From contig JACJYE010000008.1 of NCBI GenBank assembly GCA_020636255.1, positions 310,001-374,000 on the forward strand: a stretch of 64,000 nt of DNA. Direction: 5' to 3'. The position numbers were made by a program, and so were the translations under genes. The DNA is from Lewinellaceae bacterium (GTDB lineage: Bacteria > Bacteroidota > Bacteroidia > Chitinophagales > Saprospiraceae). Below are positions 51,995 through 60,650 of this stretch, in pieces. The notes under the pieces were generated by a model, which did no database searches, was not told the origin of the DNA, and saw nothing but the letters and a program-made list of their open reading frames with translations. Numbering within the stretch: the first letter of the stretch is position 1; each line of letters opens with the position of its first letter.

Positions 51995-52341
51995 ATTCGG
52001 TAATATTTTGGTGAGCAAAAAAAAAACAGGGATGCAATGGGCTGGAAAGCAGGATACCGTAAGGGGCGCCTGCTGGTACCCGGCCCAAGCGCCTCCACGT
52101 TAATGCGGTTCATTTATCATTCCGCGAAAATGGGAAATAATTTCCCAACATCACATTCGATAAGAGGAATATTGCAACGCTATAGACTAAAATTACTGGC
52201 CCAAGGATAAATGTGCGGGGTAAAAGTTGCCAAATGGGGGTGTAACAAACGAAGACACCACCCCTTTTCGATGCGGGGTGGCGCCGAATTTATCTGCCAC
52301 AGAGGGGGCCGGAAGCCCGAATGCGGGGCTTTCCCGGCGGA
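51995..52341. other. Intergenic region with palindromes, no gene seen
   Basis: 347 bases between YkuK and the M16 operon. It holds a perfect 17-base palindrome TGGGAAATAATTTCCCA (52131-52147), 137 bases upstream of the M16 start and a possible operator, and a 7-base hairpin CCACCCC/GGGGTGG (52258-52281). Neither is followed by a T-run. Frames that cross it show no protein-like features. Confidence 0.5.
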
Positions 52342-52812
52342 TCATACTACCTTATCCGCACAGGAAGAACTCGCAAAGGCCTCGGGCTTGGCTTTGAACA
52401 CAAACCCCATTCCGAGGATGTAACCCATGGCTTCTTTGAGTGCAGTATTGGACTGAAAGTGCGGGTCTGTGTTGATGTCGGCGTGTACTTCCAATGCGAC
52501 ATCGTGCTGGTCGAGCAGGTCGCACAGGCCGTAAGCCACTTCAACGGATTTGGCCACTTCCAGTATCATGCGCTCGCGCAGGCCCATTCGGGCACTCTCC
52601 CTGGAGTTGGAAATGAACATGAACCCGCCCTTTTTCTCACGCAGGAAAACGATCACGGTGGCAAATTCCACCACGCCGTTGCGCACCTGAGAGTCGGAGC
52701 CGATACATACTTTGAGCTTGTGGCCGAGCTTCCTTTCCCGCAGTATGGCTTCTTCCACCGCAGCTTTGATCGGCAATTCGATCGGCTGGCCGTTGAGCTT
52801 TCTCCATTTCAT
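52342..52812 (-). CDS. YkuK family ribonuclease H-like protein (DUF458)
   Basis: A 156-residue protein of the DUF458/YkuK family, which adopts an RNase H-like fold. Visible motifs: KVCIGSDSQVRNGVVEFATVIVFLR with the first acidic residue (SDSQ), REKKGGFMFISNSRESARM, ANAME-like ALEVHADINTDPHFQSN with further acidic residues, and GMGFVFKAKPEAFASS at the end. Nuclease activity is predicted from the fold, not shown. The gene appears monocistronic; AT-rich sequence lies upstream. Confidence 0.85.
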   Translation of the reverse strand: MKWRKLNGQPIELPIKAAVEEAILRERKLGHKLKVCIGSDSQVRNGVVEFATVIVFLREKKGGFMFISNSRESARMGLRERMILEVAKSVEVAYGLCDLLDQHDVALEVHADINTDPHFQSNTALKEAMGYILGMGFVFKAKPEAFASSSCADKVV

Positions 52813-52978
52813 CGCATTAACTGATTTTTGCTAAAAATATAAATTTGCCAACACAAAATCGTATGGAATTAATAAAATTAAACCAAATTTAATTTTCAAT
52901 TAATAATTCCTTAAACACTTGGAGCCGGCAGGAAGGTTCCCAAACCCAAATTTTTTTACCACATAAAAAGGCCTTGGT

Positions 52979-53572
52979 ATGCTCTTTGTTTATGGCACCC
53001 TCTTATCCGGCATCACGTCAAATATTGCCGGCTTTTTACACCGCAACAGCCGCCTGATAGGCCAGGCCTCCGTGCCGGGGCGCTTGTACGACCTGGGCCA
53101 TTACCCCGGGCTGTGGCATAGCCCCGCAAGCACGCGCACAACCTATGGCGAGCTGCTGGAACTCTACCAACCGGAGCTTACGCTGCAGGCTCTCGACAGC
53201 TATGAAGGCATCGGCGAACACGGTGCCGAAGTAACGGAGTTTGCAAGGGAATGGATTGTGGCCCGCCTAAGCAACGGGCGTGAAGTACACTGCTGGTGTT
53301 ATGTGCTTACTTTCCTACCTGCCCGGGCATTTTTTACACCGGCTGCCCTTTTTGTATTTCTTGCAGCATTTTTTCTTATCCTTTGCCACCACTACAGGAA
53401 GCGGGAAAGCGAGGCGCAGGGCCGTAGGATCGGTATCAATGCGGGTCCTGTGTTTCTGCATGTTCTTTTGCGCTTGGAATATACTGCCGCAGGAACGACG
53501 CTGGCAGGTGTTTTATTTTTAACTGATCTAAATAACGACAAAGATAATACTCAGGCATTAACCAGGAGGTAA
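52979..53572 (+). CDS. Gamma-glutamylcyclotransferase (AIG2-like) protein with hydrophobic C-terminal tail
   Basis: A 197-residue protein. Residues 1-~112 match the AIG2/GGCT fold: the ligand loop FVYGTLLSG at the start, RLYDLGHYPGLW, GELLELYQPELTLQALDSYEGIGE with the catalytic Glu, and EVHCWCYVLT. The family normally ends soon after this strand. Here the frame continues with a strongly hydrophobic stretch (FFTPAALFVFLAAFFLILCHHY) and a poorly conserved basic tail. The tail may be a membrane anchor or the product of a frameshift near 53300. The enzyme would release 5-oxoproline from gamma-glutamyl compounds. Confidence 0.65.
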   Translation: MLFVYGTLLSGITSNIAGFLHRNSRLIGQASVPGRLYDLGHYPGLWHSPASTRTTYGELLELYQPELTLQALDSYEGIGEHGAEVTEFAREWIVARLSNGREVHCWCYVLTFLPARAFFTPAALFVFLAAFFLILCHHYRKRESEAQGRRIGINAGPVFLHVLLRLEYTAAGTTLAGVLFLTDLNNDKDNTQALTRR

Positions 53573-53864
53573 GAAAAATCACCCTCGTCCCTGTTTTATT
53601 CCTACGATGGGGTGATAAAAGTCAACCCGCACATTTCCCATTTTTTAAACTCTGTTTATCAACCACTTATATACCTATCTCACAGGCCGGCCGCCACTTA
53701 GTCAGCTTGCCCTTTTTACTAAGGGCAGGAAGGGAAGCCATTGTATTCAACTATTTTTCCGATCAGAATATAGCTCTGTTATCACACTATTTGGTGAGAT
53801 AAAATTTTAGCTATCTGCTGTTCATTGGCCAATTATTCTAACCTGTTTTTTAAAACCCTAATGT

Positions 53865-56471
53865 ATGAAACAACTGATTACACTCGCTTTCCTATGCCTG
53901 GCTTCGGCCTTTGCCTGGGCACAATCAGGCAACTTAACCGGCAAAGTGACCGATGCGGGGACCGGAGAGCCTCTCATCGGCGCCAGCGTATACCTGGAAG
54001 GCGCTTCTTCCGGCACCGTGACGGATTATGAGGGGAACTACTCGCTCAAAGTGCCGGCCGGCCAGCAAACCATCATCGTGTCCTATGTGGGTTACTCGGC
54101 GGTTTCCACTACAGTGGATGTATCCCCCAATTCCGCACGTTCGATCAACTTCCAGTTGCAGGTCACCCGGCTGATCAGCGAAGAAGTCGTGGTGTCGGCA
54201 TCCCGCAAGGCGGAAAAGCTCACTAATGCACCGGCCACCATATCCGTGATCAATGCAAAGGCCATCTCAGAACTGCCAACTTTTAACGTAGCCGAGCTGC
54301 TGGGCCGCCAGCGGGGTGTCGACTACGTCAGGGCCGGCGTGCTGGGTATCGGCGTAAACGCACGGGGGTTCAACAGCGCCTTCAACGCGAAGAACCTGCA
54401 GATCAACGACGGCCGCCTGTCCAGCCTCATCGCCACCGGCCTGCCGCTGGGTGCGCTGAGCACAACGGTAAAGGAGGATGTAGAACGGGTGGAGGTAGTG
54501 CTGGGCCCCTCTTCGGCCCTCTACGGCCCCAATGCCCACAACGGCCTGCTGAATACCATCACGAAAGACCCGCGCACTTCACAGGGTACTACCATTGCCC
54601 TGGGTATCGGCAACCAGAATGTCATGACTACGCGCCTGCGCCACGCCATGAAATTTAGCGACAAAGTGGCCTTCAAGCTCTCGGCAGAGTACAGCCAGGG
54701 CACGGAGTTCGACTTTACCGATACCGTCTATTACTTCAACACGGCCTTCGACAGCCCCCTCTTCGGCGGCCCGGGCAATGGCACCGGCACCAAGTACCAC
54801 GCCGAGCCCGAACTGGAGATGGACCCGCGCTACGACTTCACTTCCGGCAACCCCAAAAACCTGCTCAGCGGAGAAGAATCGCCCTACAATTTCAGCTCGC
54901 TGCGCGGGGAAGCCGGCCTGTATTTTAACGTAGCGGACAATTCGGACCTCATCCTTTCGTATGGCGGAAGCAAGAGCAACAACATCGGCAACACCAACGC
55001 CGGCCGCAACCTGATCAAAGACTGGCAGGTGCACTGGCTGCAGGCACGCTTCGTTTCGCCGCGCTTCTTCGCACAGGCGTATTACACCATCTCCAAAACG
55101 GAGGACACCTACGCCATGAACCAGCGCACCCAGAACTTCTGGAGCTTTATCGACGCCGGCTTTGACGCTCAAACCGCCTGGGACCGCTCGCTGAATGAGC
55201 AATGGTTCGGCATCACGCCGGAGATCGGCATCCCGCTGAACCGCGGCTCTAACTTCAAGGATGATTCCCGCCGCTGGAATGCAGAAGCCCAGTACAACAA
55301 CAAGATCTCTGCTATCGGGCTCGATTTCATCGTAGGCCTGCAATACCAGTACGACATCGCCAACAGCAACGGCACTTACCTGCTGGACAGCGACGGCGAG
55401 ATCACCATCGGCCAGATCGGCGGTTACCTCCAGCTGGAGCGGCGCTTTGGCACCAACTTCAAGGCCGTACTTGCCGCACGCGCCGACAACCACGACCTCT
55501 ACGGTTTCAACTTCATCCCGAAGGCGGCACTGGTCTACTTTAATGATAACGGCGCTTTCCGCGCTACCTTCGGCCAGGGCATCGCCGCACCGACCATCCT
55601 CAACCTGGAGGCCAACATCTTCGGTGGCGTACTGCTGGGCAACGGCGCAGGGTTTACCCTTTCCGACGGGACGGAGATCCCCGGCCTGAAAGTTGAAAAG
55701 ATATCTACTTTTGAACTGGGCTATAAAGGCAAGCTTTCCAGCCGCCTGTTCATCGATGCCAACGCGTATTACAACATCTCCGAAGACTTCCTCAGCCCGG
55801 CTATCAACATCGCCACCAACGGCCGCACGGTCGTCGAGCGCGGCGGCCAGCCCATGTCGGAAGTCGTGCCGGGTACACCGGAAACAGGGGCCACCCTCAT
55901 TCTGACCTACCTCAACTTCGGTAGCGTGAACACCTATGGCTTCGACGCCTCCGTTAATTATTCCATCACCGACGAGCTCGGCTTCAACCTGAACTATTCG
56001 TACTTCGGTTACGACCTCGACGAGAACGACCCGACCAACGACGGCAACCAGAACGGCAAAGTCGACGAGAACGACCTGCCCATCAATACGCCGACGCATA
56101 AGATCGGCGCCGGCCTGACGTACAGCGGGAATAAGTTCTTCGGCAGCCTGTTCGGCCGCTGGGTGCAGGCGTACGACTTCTTCTCCGGGATCAACGTCGC
56201 CGCCGCTACCAATACCAGCCTGATCTACGCCGGCTCGCCGGTCGTTGAAAACGCAAGGGTAGGCCGTTCGTTCAACTACGGCCCCCTGGGTGGTTTCTTC
56301 AACCTCGACCTGGGCGTCGGCTACCACATCAACGATTACCTGACGGTTTCCGGGCAGGTAGTCAATATCCTGAACCAGGAAGTGCGCGAATTCGTCGCTT
56401 CTCCTCCCATCAAGCCGCTCTATTCGCTTGAAGTGAAGATAAACCTGCCGGCCATCGGCGGAAATAAGTAG
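53865..56471 (+). CDS. TonB-dependent receptor with CarboxypepD_reg-like N-terminal domain
   Basis: An 868-residue outer-membrane receptor. Signal peptide 1-19 (AFAWAQ). A CarboxypepD_reg-like domain covers about 22-105 (LTGKVTDAGTGEPLIGASVYL, VSYVGYSAVSTTVDV). The plug covers about 120-235 (VVVSASRKAEKLTNAPATISV, RVEVVLGPSSALYGPNAHNG). The beta-barrel runs to the C-terminus (SLEVKINLPAIGG). No SusD-like lipoprotein adjoins, so it is not a classical SusCD pair; the ligand may be a siderophore, cofactor or peptide. A clear terminator follows. It is monocistronic between the cyclotransferase and the KAS III-like gene. Confidence 0.93.
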   Translation: MKQLITLAFLCLASAFAWAQSGNLTGKVTDAGTGEPLIGASVYLEGASSGTVTDYEGNYSLKVPAGQQTIIVSYVGYSAVSTTVDVSPNSARSINFQLQVTRLISEEVVVSASRKAEKLTNAPATISVINAKAISELPTFNVAELLGRQRGVDYVRAGVLGIGVNARGFNSAFNAKNLQINDGRLSSLIATGLPLGALSTTVKEDVERVEVVLGPSSALYGPNAHNGLLNTITKDPRTSQGTTIALGIGNQNVMTTRLRHAMKFSDKVAFKLSAEYSQGTEFDFTDTVYYFNTAFDSPLFGGPGNGTGTKYHAEPELEMDPRYDFTSGNPKNLLSGEESPYNFSSLRGEAGLYFNVADNSDLILSYGGSKSNNIGNTNAGRNLIKDWQVHWLQARFVSPRFFAQAYYTISKTEDTYAMNQRTQNFWSFIDAGFDAQTAWDRSLNEQWFGITPEIGIPLNRGSNFKDDSRRWNAEAQYNNKISAIGLDFIVGLQYQYDIANSNGTYLLDSDGEITIGQIGGYLQLERRFGTNFKAVLAARADNHDLYGFNFIPKAALVYFNDNGAFRATFGQGIAAPTILNLEANIFGGVLLGNGAGFTLSDGTEIPGLKVEKISTFELGYKGKLSSRLFIDANAYYNISEDFLSPAINIATNGRTVVERGGQPMSEVVPGTPETGATLILTYLNFGSVNTYGFDASVNYSITDELGFNLNYSYFGYDLDENDPTNDGNQNGKVDENDLPINTPTHKIGAGLTYSGNKFFGSLFGRWVQAYDFFSGINVAAATNTSLIYAGSPVVENARVGRSFNYGPLGGFFNLDLGVGYHINDYLTVSGQVVNILNQEVREFVASPPIKPLYSLEVKINLPAIGGNK

Positions 56472-56478
56472 TCTCTGT

Positions 56479-56519
56479 AGGGTTGAGGGCACAAAACAAG
56501 GGCCCTCAACCCTTTTCTT
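56479..56519 (+). terminator. Intrinsic terminator of the TonB-dependent receptor gene
   Basis: AGGGTTGAGGGC (56479-56490) pairs perfectly with GCCCTCAACCCT (56502-56513), followed by TTTTCTT, eight bases after the stop. Confidence 0.88.
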
Positions 56520-56564
56520 CCTATCTTCGCAGGCCATACCTGGTTATTATAAAGCTATTTACGC

Positions 56565-57554
56565 ATGCGTAATGCTATCATCCTTTCCTGCGGGGCCTAT
56601 GTCCCCGAACAGGTTATCCCCAACCAATACTTCAACGAGCTCCTGGGGGAAGACGTCGACTCCTGGTTACGCGAAAACGTGGAAATCTATGAGCGCCGCT
56701 GGGTAACCGATGGCCAAAGTACCGCGGGCCTCTGCGTCGAGGCCGCCCAACAGGCGCTGGAGCGCGCCGGTATAGGCCCCGAAGCCCTTGGGCTCATCAT
56801 CGTGGCAACCGACACCCCTGAGTACATCTCCCCATCGACGGCCTCCGTCGTCCAGCACCGCCTGAAAGCCGCCAAAGCCGGCACATTCGACATCAACACG
56901 GCCTGCGCGGGTTTCGTTACAGCCCTCGACGTGGGCGCAAAATACCTTCGCAGCGATGAACAATACGAATACGTGCTGGTGATCGGAGCCTATGCTATGA
57001 GCCGCTATCTCAACAAGGCCGACAAAAAAACCGTCACGCTATTTGCCGACGGGGCCGGCGCTATGGTGCTGAAAGCGGAAAGCGGGAGCAGCCGTGGTTT
57101 TCTGGCCAGCGAGCTCATCTCCCAGGGGCAGTATCACGACTGGATGGGCATTTATGCAGGAGGTACGCATGAGCCCATCACCGCTGAGGCCTTATCACGG
57201 CACGCCCACCAATTGCAGTTCGTACACAAGTTCCCCAAAGCGCTCAACCCGGAAGTCTGGTCCCGCATGGCCCAAAATCTCTGCACCCGCCTGGGCTGTA
57301 GCCCCGATGAGGTGGCCCATTTTTTCCTGACACAGATCAATATCTTCAGCATCCGGGAAACGATGGCGCGCCTGGGCCAACCCAATGAAAAGGCGCATGC
57401 TACTATGCATTACTATGGATACACAGGCTCGGCCTGCATTCCCATCACCTTCAACGATGCCTGGGAAAAAGGCCTTCTAAATGCCGGAGATTTAGTATTT
57501 TTAATCGGGTCCGGCGGCGGGCTGGCCTTCGCCAGCGCTGCCTTCCGGTTGTGA
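56565..57554 (+). CDS. KAS III-like (FabH superfamily) protein lacking the catalytic His and Asn
   Basis: A 329-residue thiolase-fold protein like 3-oxoacyl-ACP synthase III. The nucleophile Cys114 is present in DINTACAGFVTALD, as are LFADGAGAMVL and the terminal GSGGGLAFASAAFRL. However, the FabH PHQAN His corresponds to Thr256 (FFLTQIN) and the GNTSAAS Asn to Tyr286 (YYGYTGSACIP). Decarboxylative condensation normally needs both, so it may be an acyltransferase or a partner subunit, as in other His-deficient KAS III-like enzymes. An acyl-CoA ligase follows on the same strand after a 397-base gap with a palindromic element, suggesting a joint acyl-group pathway. Confidence 0.85.
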   Translation: MRNAIILSCGAYVPEQVIPNQYFNELLGEDVDSWLRENVEIYERRWVTDGQSTAGLCVEAAQQALERAGIGPEALGLIIVATDTPEYISPSTASVVQHRLKAAKAGTFDINTACAGFVTALDVGAKYLRSDEQYEYVLVIGAYAMSRYLNKADKKTVTLFADGAGAMVLKAESGSSRGFLASELISQGQYHDWMGIYAGGTHEPITAEALSRHAHQLQFVHKFPKALNPEVWSRMAQNLCTRLGCSPDEVAHFFLTQINIFSIRETMARLGQPNEKAHATMHYYGYTGSACIPITFNDAWEKGLLNAGDLVFLIGSGGGLAFASAAFRL

Positions 57555-57690
57555 AGTGAGGGAGAGCTCCATTGTTTCATGGCCAGTTCTGTGACACGAA
57601 TGCTGTAACGATGGCGCCTTGTCAGGACGGCCTCATAGCCTCCGTGTTTCAGTGTTAGTTCTTTGACATCAGTAATGTAACTTTTGTCGT

Positions 57691-57840
57691 AACTATTCAG
57701 CATCATGGTAATTTACGCCCTGAAGCAAAATTTTGTAATCCACCCTTCCCCTTTCAAGGGGAATGAGAAGGGGTTAGACAATAAAAAATCCTACAAAATT
57801 TTGCTTCAGGAGCATTTTAGGCCGCATGCTGAATAGTTAC
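57691..57840. repeat. Palindromic MITE-like element family D, copy 2
   Basis: 150 bases nearly identical to 28260-28410. It begins GTAACTATTCAGCATCATGG and ends GCATGCTGAATAGTTAC: 15-base perfect terminal inverted repeats. A second perfect inverted pair (AAGCAAAATTTTGTA) lies inside, with CCCCTTTCAAGGGG in the centre. The ends are better preserved than in copy 1. Confidence 0.88.
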
Positions 57841-57888
57841 CTTTTGTCAAAGAACTTCCTCATGGCTTTTAAGCCAGGATACTCCTAA

Positions 57889-57954
57889 CGCTGTAACTTA
57901 AAACCCTGTAACCCTGTAACCCCATAAGCTGTAACCATGAAACCGTGAACCATG
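57889..57954. repeat. Degenerate CTGTAAC/ACCATGAA tandem array ending in the ligase start codon
   Basis: Units CTGTAAC (57891), CCCTGTAAC (57904, 57912), GCTGTAACC (57928), ATGAAACC and GTGAACCATG follow one another. The final CCATG supplies the ATG of the acyl-CoA ligase at 57952. Such arrays are frequent in Bacteroidota intergenic DNA. Confidence 0.55.
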
Positions 57955-59475
57955 CGCCAACCACAACAAGACTGGTTTGCCAAATGGGCCGTATACAGCC
58001 CCGGCAAAGTAGCGGTAAAAGAATACGAAAGCCAACGCACCTTTACGTATGGTGAGCTTCACCGGCTGGGCAACCAGCTGGCTTTCCACCTGCGCTCCAG
58101 ATACGGCATCGAAAAAGGTAGCCGCATTGCCATACTCGCGGAGAACTGCCTGGAGTACATCGCCCTGTTTGCGGCCATGCAAAAGATGGGTTGCATCCTG
58201 GTGCCCATGAACTACCGCCTGGCCAGTTCCGAGATCGACTATCTGCTCAGAGATTCGGAGCCCGCCCTTGCCATCGCCGAAAAAAAGTTCGAAGGGGTGT
58301 TACAGGCGGCACCGGCATTCAGCGGCATCCCACACTACTGGCCGCTGGAAGAACTAGCCGCGTTTTGCGAAACGCATAAGGCCGGGCCGCCGGATGCAGA
58401 ATACCCGCTCGAAGAGGTGGACGAGGGCCACCCGGCATTTATCCTGTACACGTCGGGGACTACCGGCTTCCCCAAAGGCGCCATTTACAGCCACAAGATG
58501 CTGTTCTGGAACAGCATCAACACGGCCATGAGCCTGATCATCAATTCGGAAGGGCGCACGATCAACGTGATGCCTCCCTTCCACACCGGGGGGTGGAATG
58601 TGCTGACCACGCCTTTTCTGCACCATGGCGCCTATACCTGTATGCTGAAAAAATTCGACGCCGATGCCGTTTTACGCCTGCTCCAGGAAGAAGCCGTAAC
58701 GCTTTTCATGGGCGTTCCAACCATGCTGAAAATGATCGCCGAAGCGCCGGCTTTTGAGGCAGCTTCTTTTCCCGGCCTCTACTACATTATCGTTGGCGGC
58801 GAGTCCATGCCCATTCCCCTGATCGAAATATGGGATGCCAAAGGGGTGGCCATTCGCCAGGGTTATGGCATGACGGAAGTGGGCCCCAACCTTACCTCGC
58901 TGCATCAGGACGATGCCATCCGAAAGAAAGGCTCGATCGGGCGGCCGAACTTTTACGTACGGATCCGCATCACGGATGAAGATGGCTCGCAGGTGCCGTG
59001 CAACCAACCCGGAGAGCTGCTGCTTCAGGGCCCCATGGTGAGCCCGGGCTACTGGCGCAACGAAGCGGCCACCCAAAAGGCCCTGGAGGACGGCTGGTTC
59101 CACACGGGCGACATGGTCCGGGAGGACGAGCAAGGTTATCTGTACGTCGTCGACCGCATCAAGAACATGTTCATTTCGGGGGGCGAGAACGTTTATCCCG
59201 CTGAGGTGGAAAGGGTGTTGTTAAAACAGGCAGGCATTTCTGAAGCGGCCGTCATCGGCGTGGCTGACGAGAAGTGGGGAGAGGTAGGAAAGGCCTTCGT
59301 CGTAACCCAGGAAGGCGCCGCCCTTTCCCGTGAGGCGATAACGGAGCACTGCCTTCAAAACCTGGCAAAATTCAAAGTGCCCCGCTACATCGAATTCGTC
59401 GAAACACTGCCCAAGAACGATACGGGAAAGATTGACCGCCAGGCCCTGAAACAGTGGGCTCCAAACAAGCTCTAA
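57952..59475 (+). CDS. Acyl-CoA ligase (AMP-dependent synthetase family)
   Basis: A 507-residue ANL-superfamily enzyme, probably a medium- or long-chain fatty acid-CoA ligase. P-loop-like ATP motif YTSGTTGFPKG lies near residue 167; the aromatic/acid motif GYGMTEVGP is near 305; the C-terminal hinge and catalytic-Lys domain run DRIKNMFISGGENVYPAEVE to LPKNDTGKIDRQALKQW. It activates a carboxylic acid as acyl-AMP and transfers it to CoA. The ATG at 57952 is the only usable start: the in-frame ATG at 57937 meets a stop four codons later. The last five codons lie in a copy of the CTCCAAACAAG motif. It is probably co-transcribed with the DRTGG-domain gene. Confidence 0.92.
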   Translation: MRQPQQDWFAKWAVYSPGKVAVKEYESQRTFTYGELHRLGNQLAFHLRSRYGIEKGSRIAILAENCLEYIALFAAMQKMGCILVPMNYRLASSEIDYLLRDSEPALAIAEKKFEGVLQAAPAFSGIPHYWPLEELAAFCETHKAGPPDAEYPLEEVDEGHPAFILYTSGTTGFPKGAIYSHKMLFWNSINTAMSLIINSEGRTINVMPPFHTGGWNVLTTPFLHHGAYTCMLKKFDADAVLRLLQEEAVTLFMGVPTMLKMIAEAPAFEAASFPGLYYIIVGGESMPIPLIEIWDAKGVAIRQGYGMTEVGPNLTSLHQDDAIRKKGSIGRPNFYVRIRITDEDGSQVPCNQPGELLLQGPMVSPGYWRNEAATQKALEDGWFHTGDMVREDEQGYLYVVDRIKNMFISGGENVYPAEVERVLLKQAGISEAAVIGVADEKWGEVGKAFVVTQEGAALSREAITEHCLQNLAKFKVPRYIEFVETLPKNDTGKIDRQALKQWAPNKL

Positions 59476-59476
59476 A
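59456..59476 (+). repeat. Intercistronic 20-base motif, copy 4
   Basis: GGCTCCAAACAAGCTCTAAA, sense orientation, spanning the last codons and stop of the ligase (so its product ends APNKL) and 47 bases before the next start. Other copies: 18931, 25884 and 41689. Confidence 0.65.
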
Positions 59477-59522
59477 TTGCCAGCTTTTACCTAAATTGGC
59501 GGCAGACCAAACAGGTGCGCTC

Positions 59523-60650
59523 ATGAAAAACATCTATGTTGCGGCAACGGGCCAGCATGTTGGAAAGACGACCTCAACGCTGGGATTGGTAGCCGCACTC
59601 CAGGCAAGGGGATACAACACCGGTTACTGCAAGCCCGTCGGCCAGCAACACCTGACCATCGACGGCAAAACGGCCGATAAGGACGCCGTATTATTCGCCA
59701 AAGTGATCGGGTTCGATATCGTTCCGGAATGGCACAGCCCGGTCGTATTGGCTCAGGGAGCTACTAAGAAGTTCCTGGACAATCCCGATGATTATGACTA
59801 CAAGCGCCGGATACTCGAAGCAGCAGCATACCTGGAAACATCGCGCGATATCATGGTCTATGAAGGGACCGGGCACCCCGGGGTAGGCAGCGTAGTCAAC
59901 CTGTCGAATGCCGAAGTAGCAAAACTATTGAACGCTGGCATCGTCATGGTCGTTGAAGGCGGCATCGGCCGTACCATCGACCGGCTGCATATGAGCATGG
60001 CGCTCTTCAGAGAAAAAAAACTGCCGGTGCTCGGCGTATTGGTCAATAAAGTGATCCCCGAGAAAAGGGCGGAGATAGAATACTACCTCAACAAGAAATT
60101 CCGGGAGATGGATACTCCACTGCTGGGGGTATTGCCTTACGACCGGTCGCTCTCCTACCCCATCATGGAAACCATCAACCAGGCCATCAATGGCAAGGTG
60201 GTCCTCAACAACCACCGGCTTAGCAACAGAGTGGAAGATATTATCGCCGGCTCCCTGGTCGATGTAGACGAATTCAATACCTTCCGCAATATCCTGCTGG
60301 TCGTCAGCCACAAACGGCTCAACGAGGCCATAGAAAAGATCAAAGCCGTGGCGCGAATGAAAAAACTCCAGCGCACACCACTGTCGGGGGTGATCGTCAC
60401 CGGTGATGGGCGACACGAGACCTGGTTCCGCACGGAAACCGTACAACACCCCTATTGTATCGAACACGAGATCCCCGTCATCACAACCGTACTCGACACC
60501 TACGGCTCCGTCGTCAAGATCAGCCGCATCGAGGTAAAAATCAATACCCGTACCCCCTGGAAGATCAAACGCGCCATCGCCCTCATCAAAGAACACGTCA
60601 ACTTCGACCTGCTGATGGAGCGGCTGGATATGGTACACAAGCGAACTTAA
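59523..60650 (+). CDS. P-loop (dethiobiotin synthetase-like) plus DRTGG domain protein
   Basis: A 375-residue protein with the organisation of the N-terminal part of long phosphate acetyltransferases: a BioD-like P-loop NTPase domain (ATGQHVGKTTSTLGLVAAL, residues 7-25; YEGTGHPGVGSVVNLSN; MVVEGGIGRTIDRL; VLGVLVNKVIPEKR), then a DRTGG domain from about 220 (LVVSHKRLNEAIEKI, LSGVIVTGDG). The phosphotransacetylase catalytic domain is absent, so it is more likely a regulatory or sensing protein than an enzyme making acetyl phosphate. The ATG at 59523 begins the P-loop strand. Its stop codon coincides with the left end of a palindromic element. Confidence 0.85.
   Translation: MKNIYVAATGQHVGKTTSTLGLVAALQARGYNTGYCKPVGQQHLTIDGKTADKDAVLFAKVIGFDIVPEWHSPVVLAQGATKKFLDNPDDYDYKRRILEAAAYLETSRDIMVYEGTGHPGVGSVVNLSNAEVAKLLNAGIVMVVEGGIGRTIDRLHMSMALFREKKLPVLGVLVNKVIPEKRAEIEYYLNKKFREMDTPLLGVLPYDRSLSYPIMETINQAINGKVVLNNHRLSNRVEDIIAGSLVDVDEFNTFRNILLVVSHKRLNEAIEKIKAVARMKKLQRTPLSGVIVTGDGRHETWFRTETVQHPYCIEHEIPVITTVLDTYGSVVKISRIEVKINTRTPWKIKRAIALIKEHVNFDLLMERLDMVHKRT

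Noticed and set aside
54579..56537. A 652-codon open frame antisense to the TonB-dependent receptor
   Set aside because: Shadow of a clear receptor gene, and it runs through that gene's terminator.
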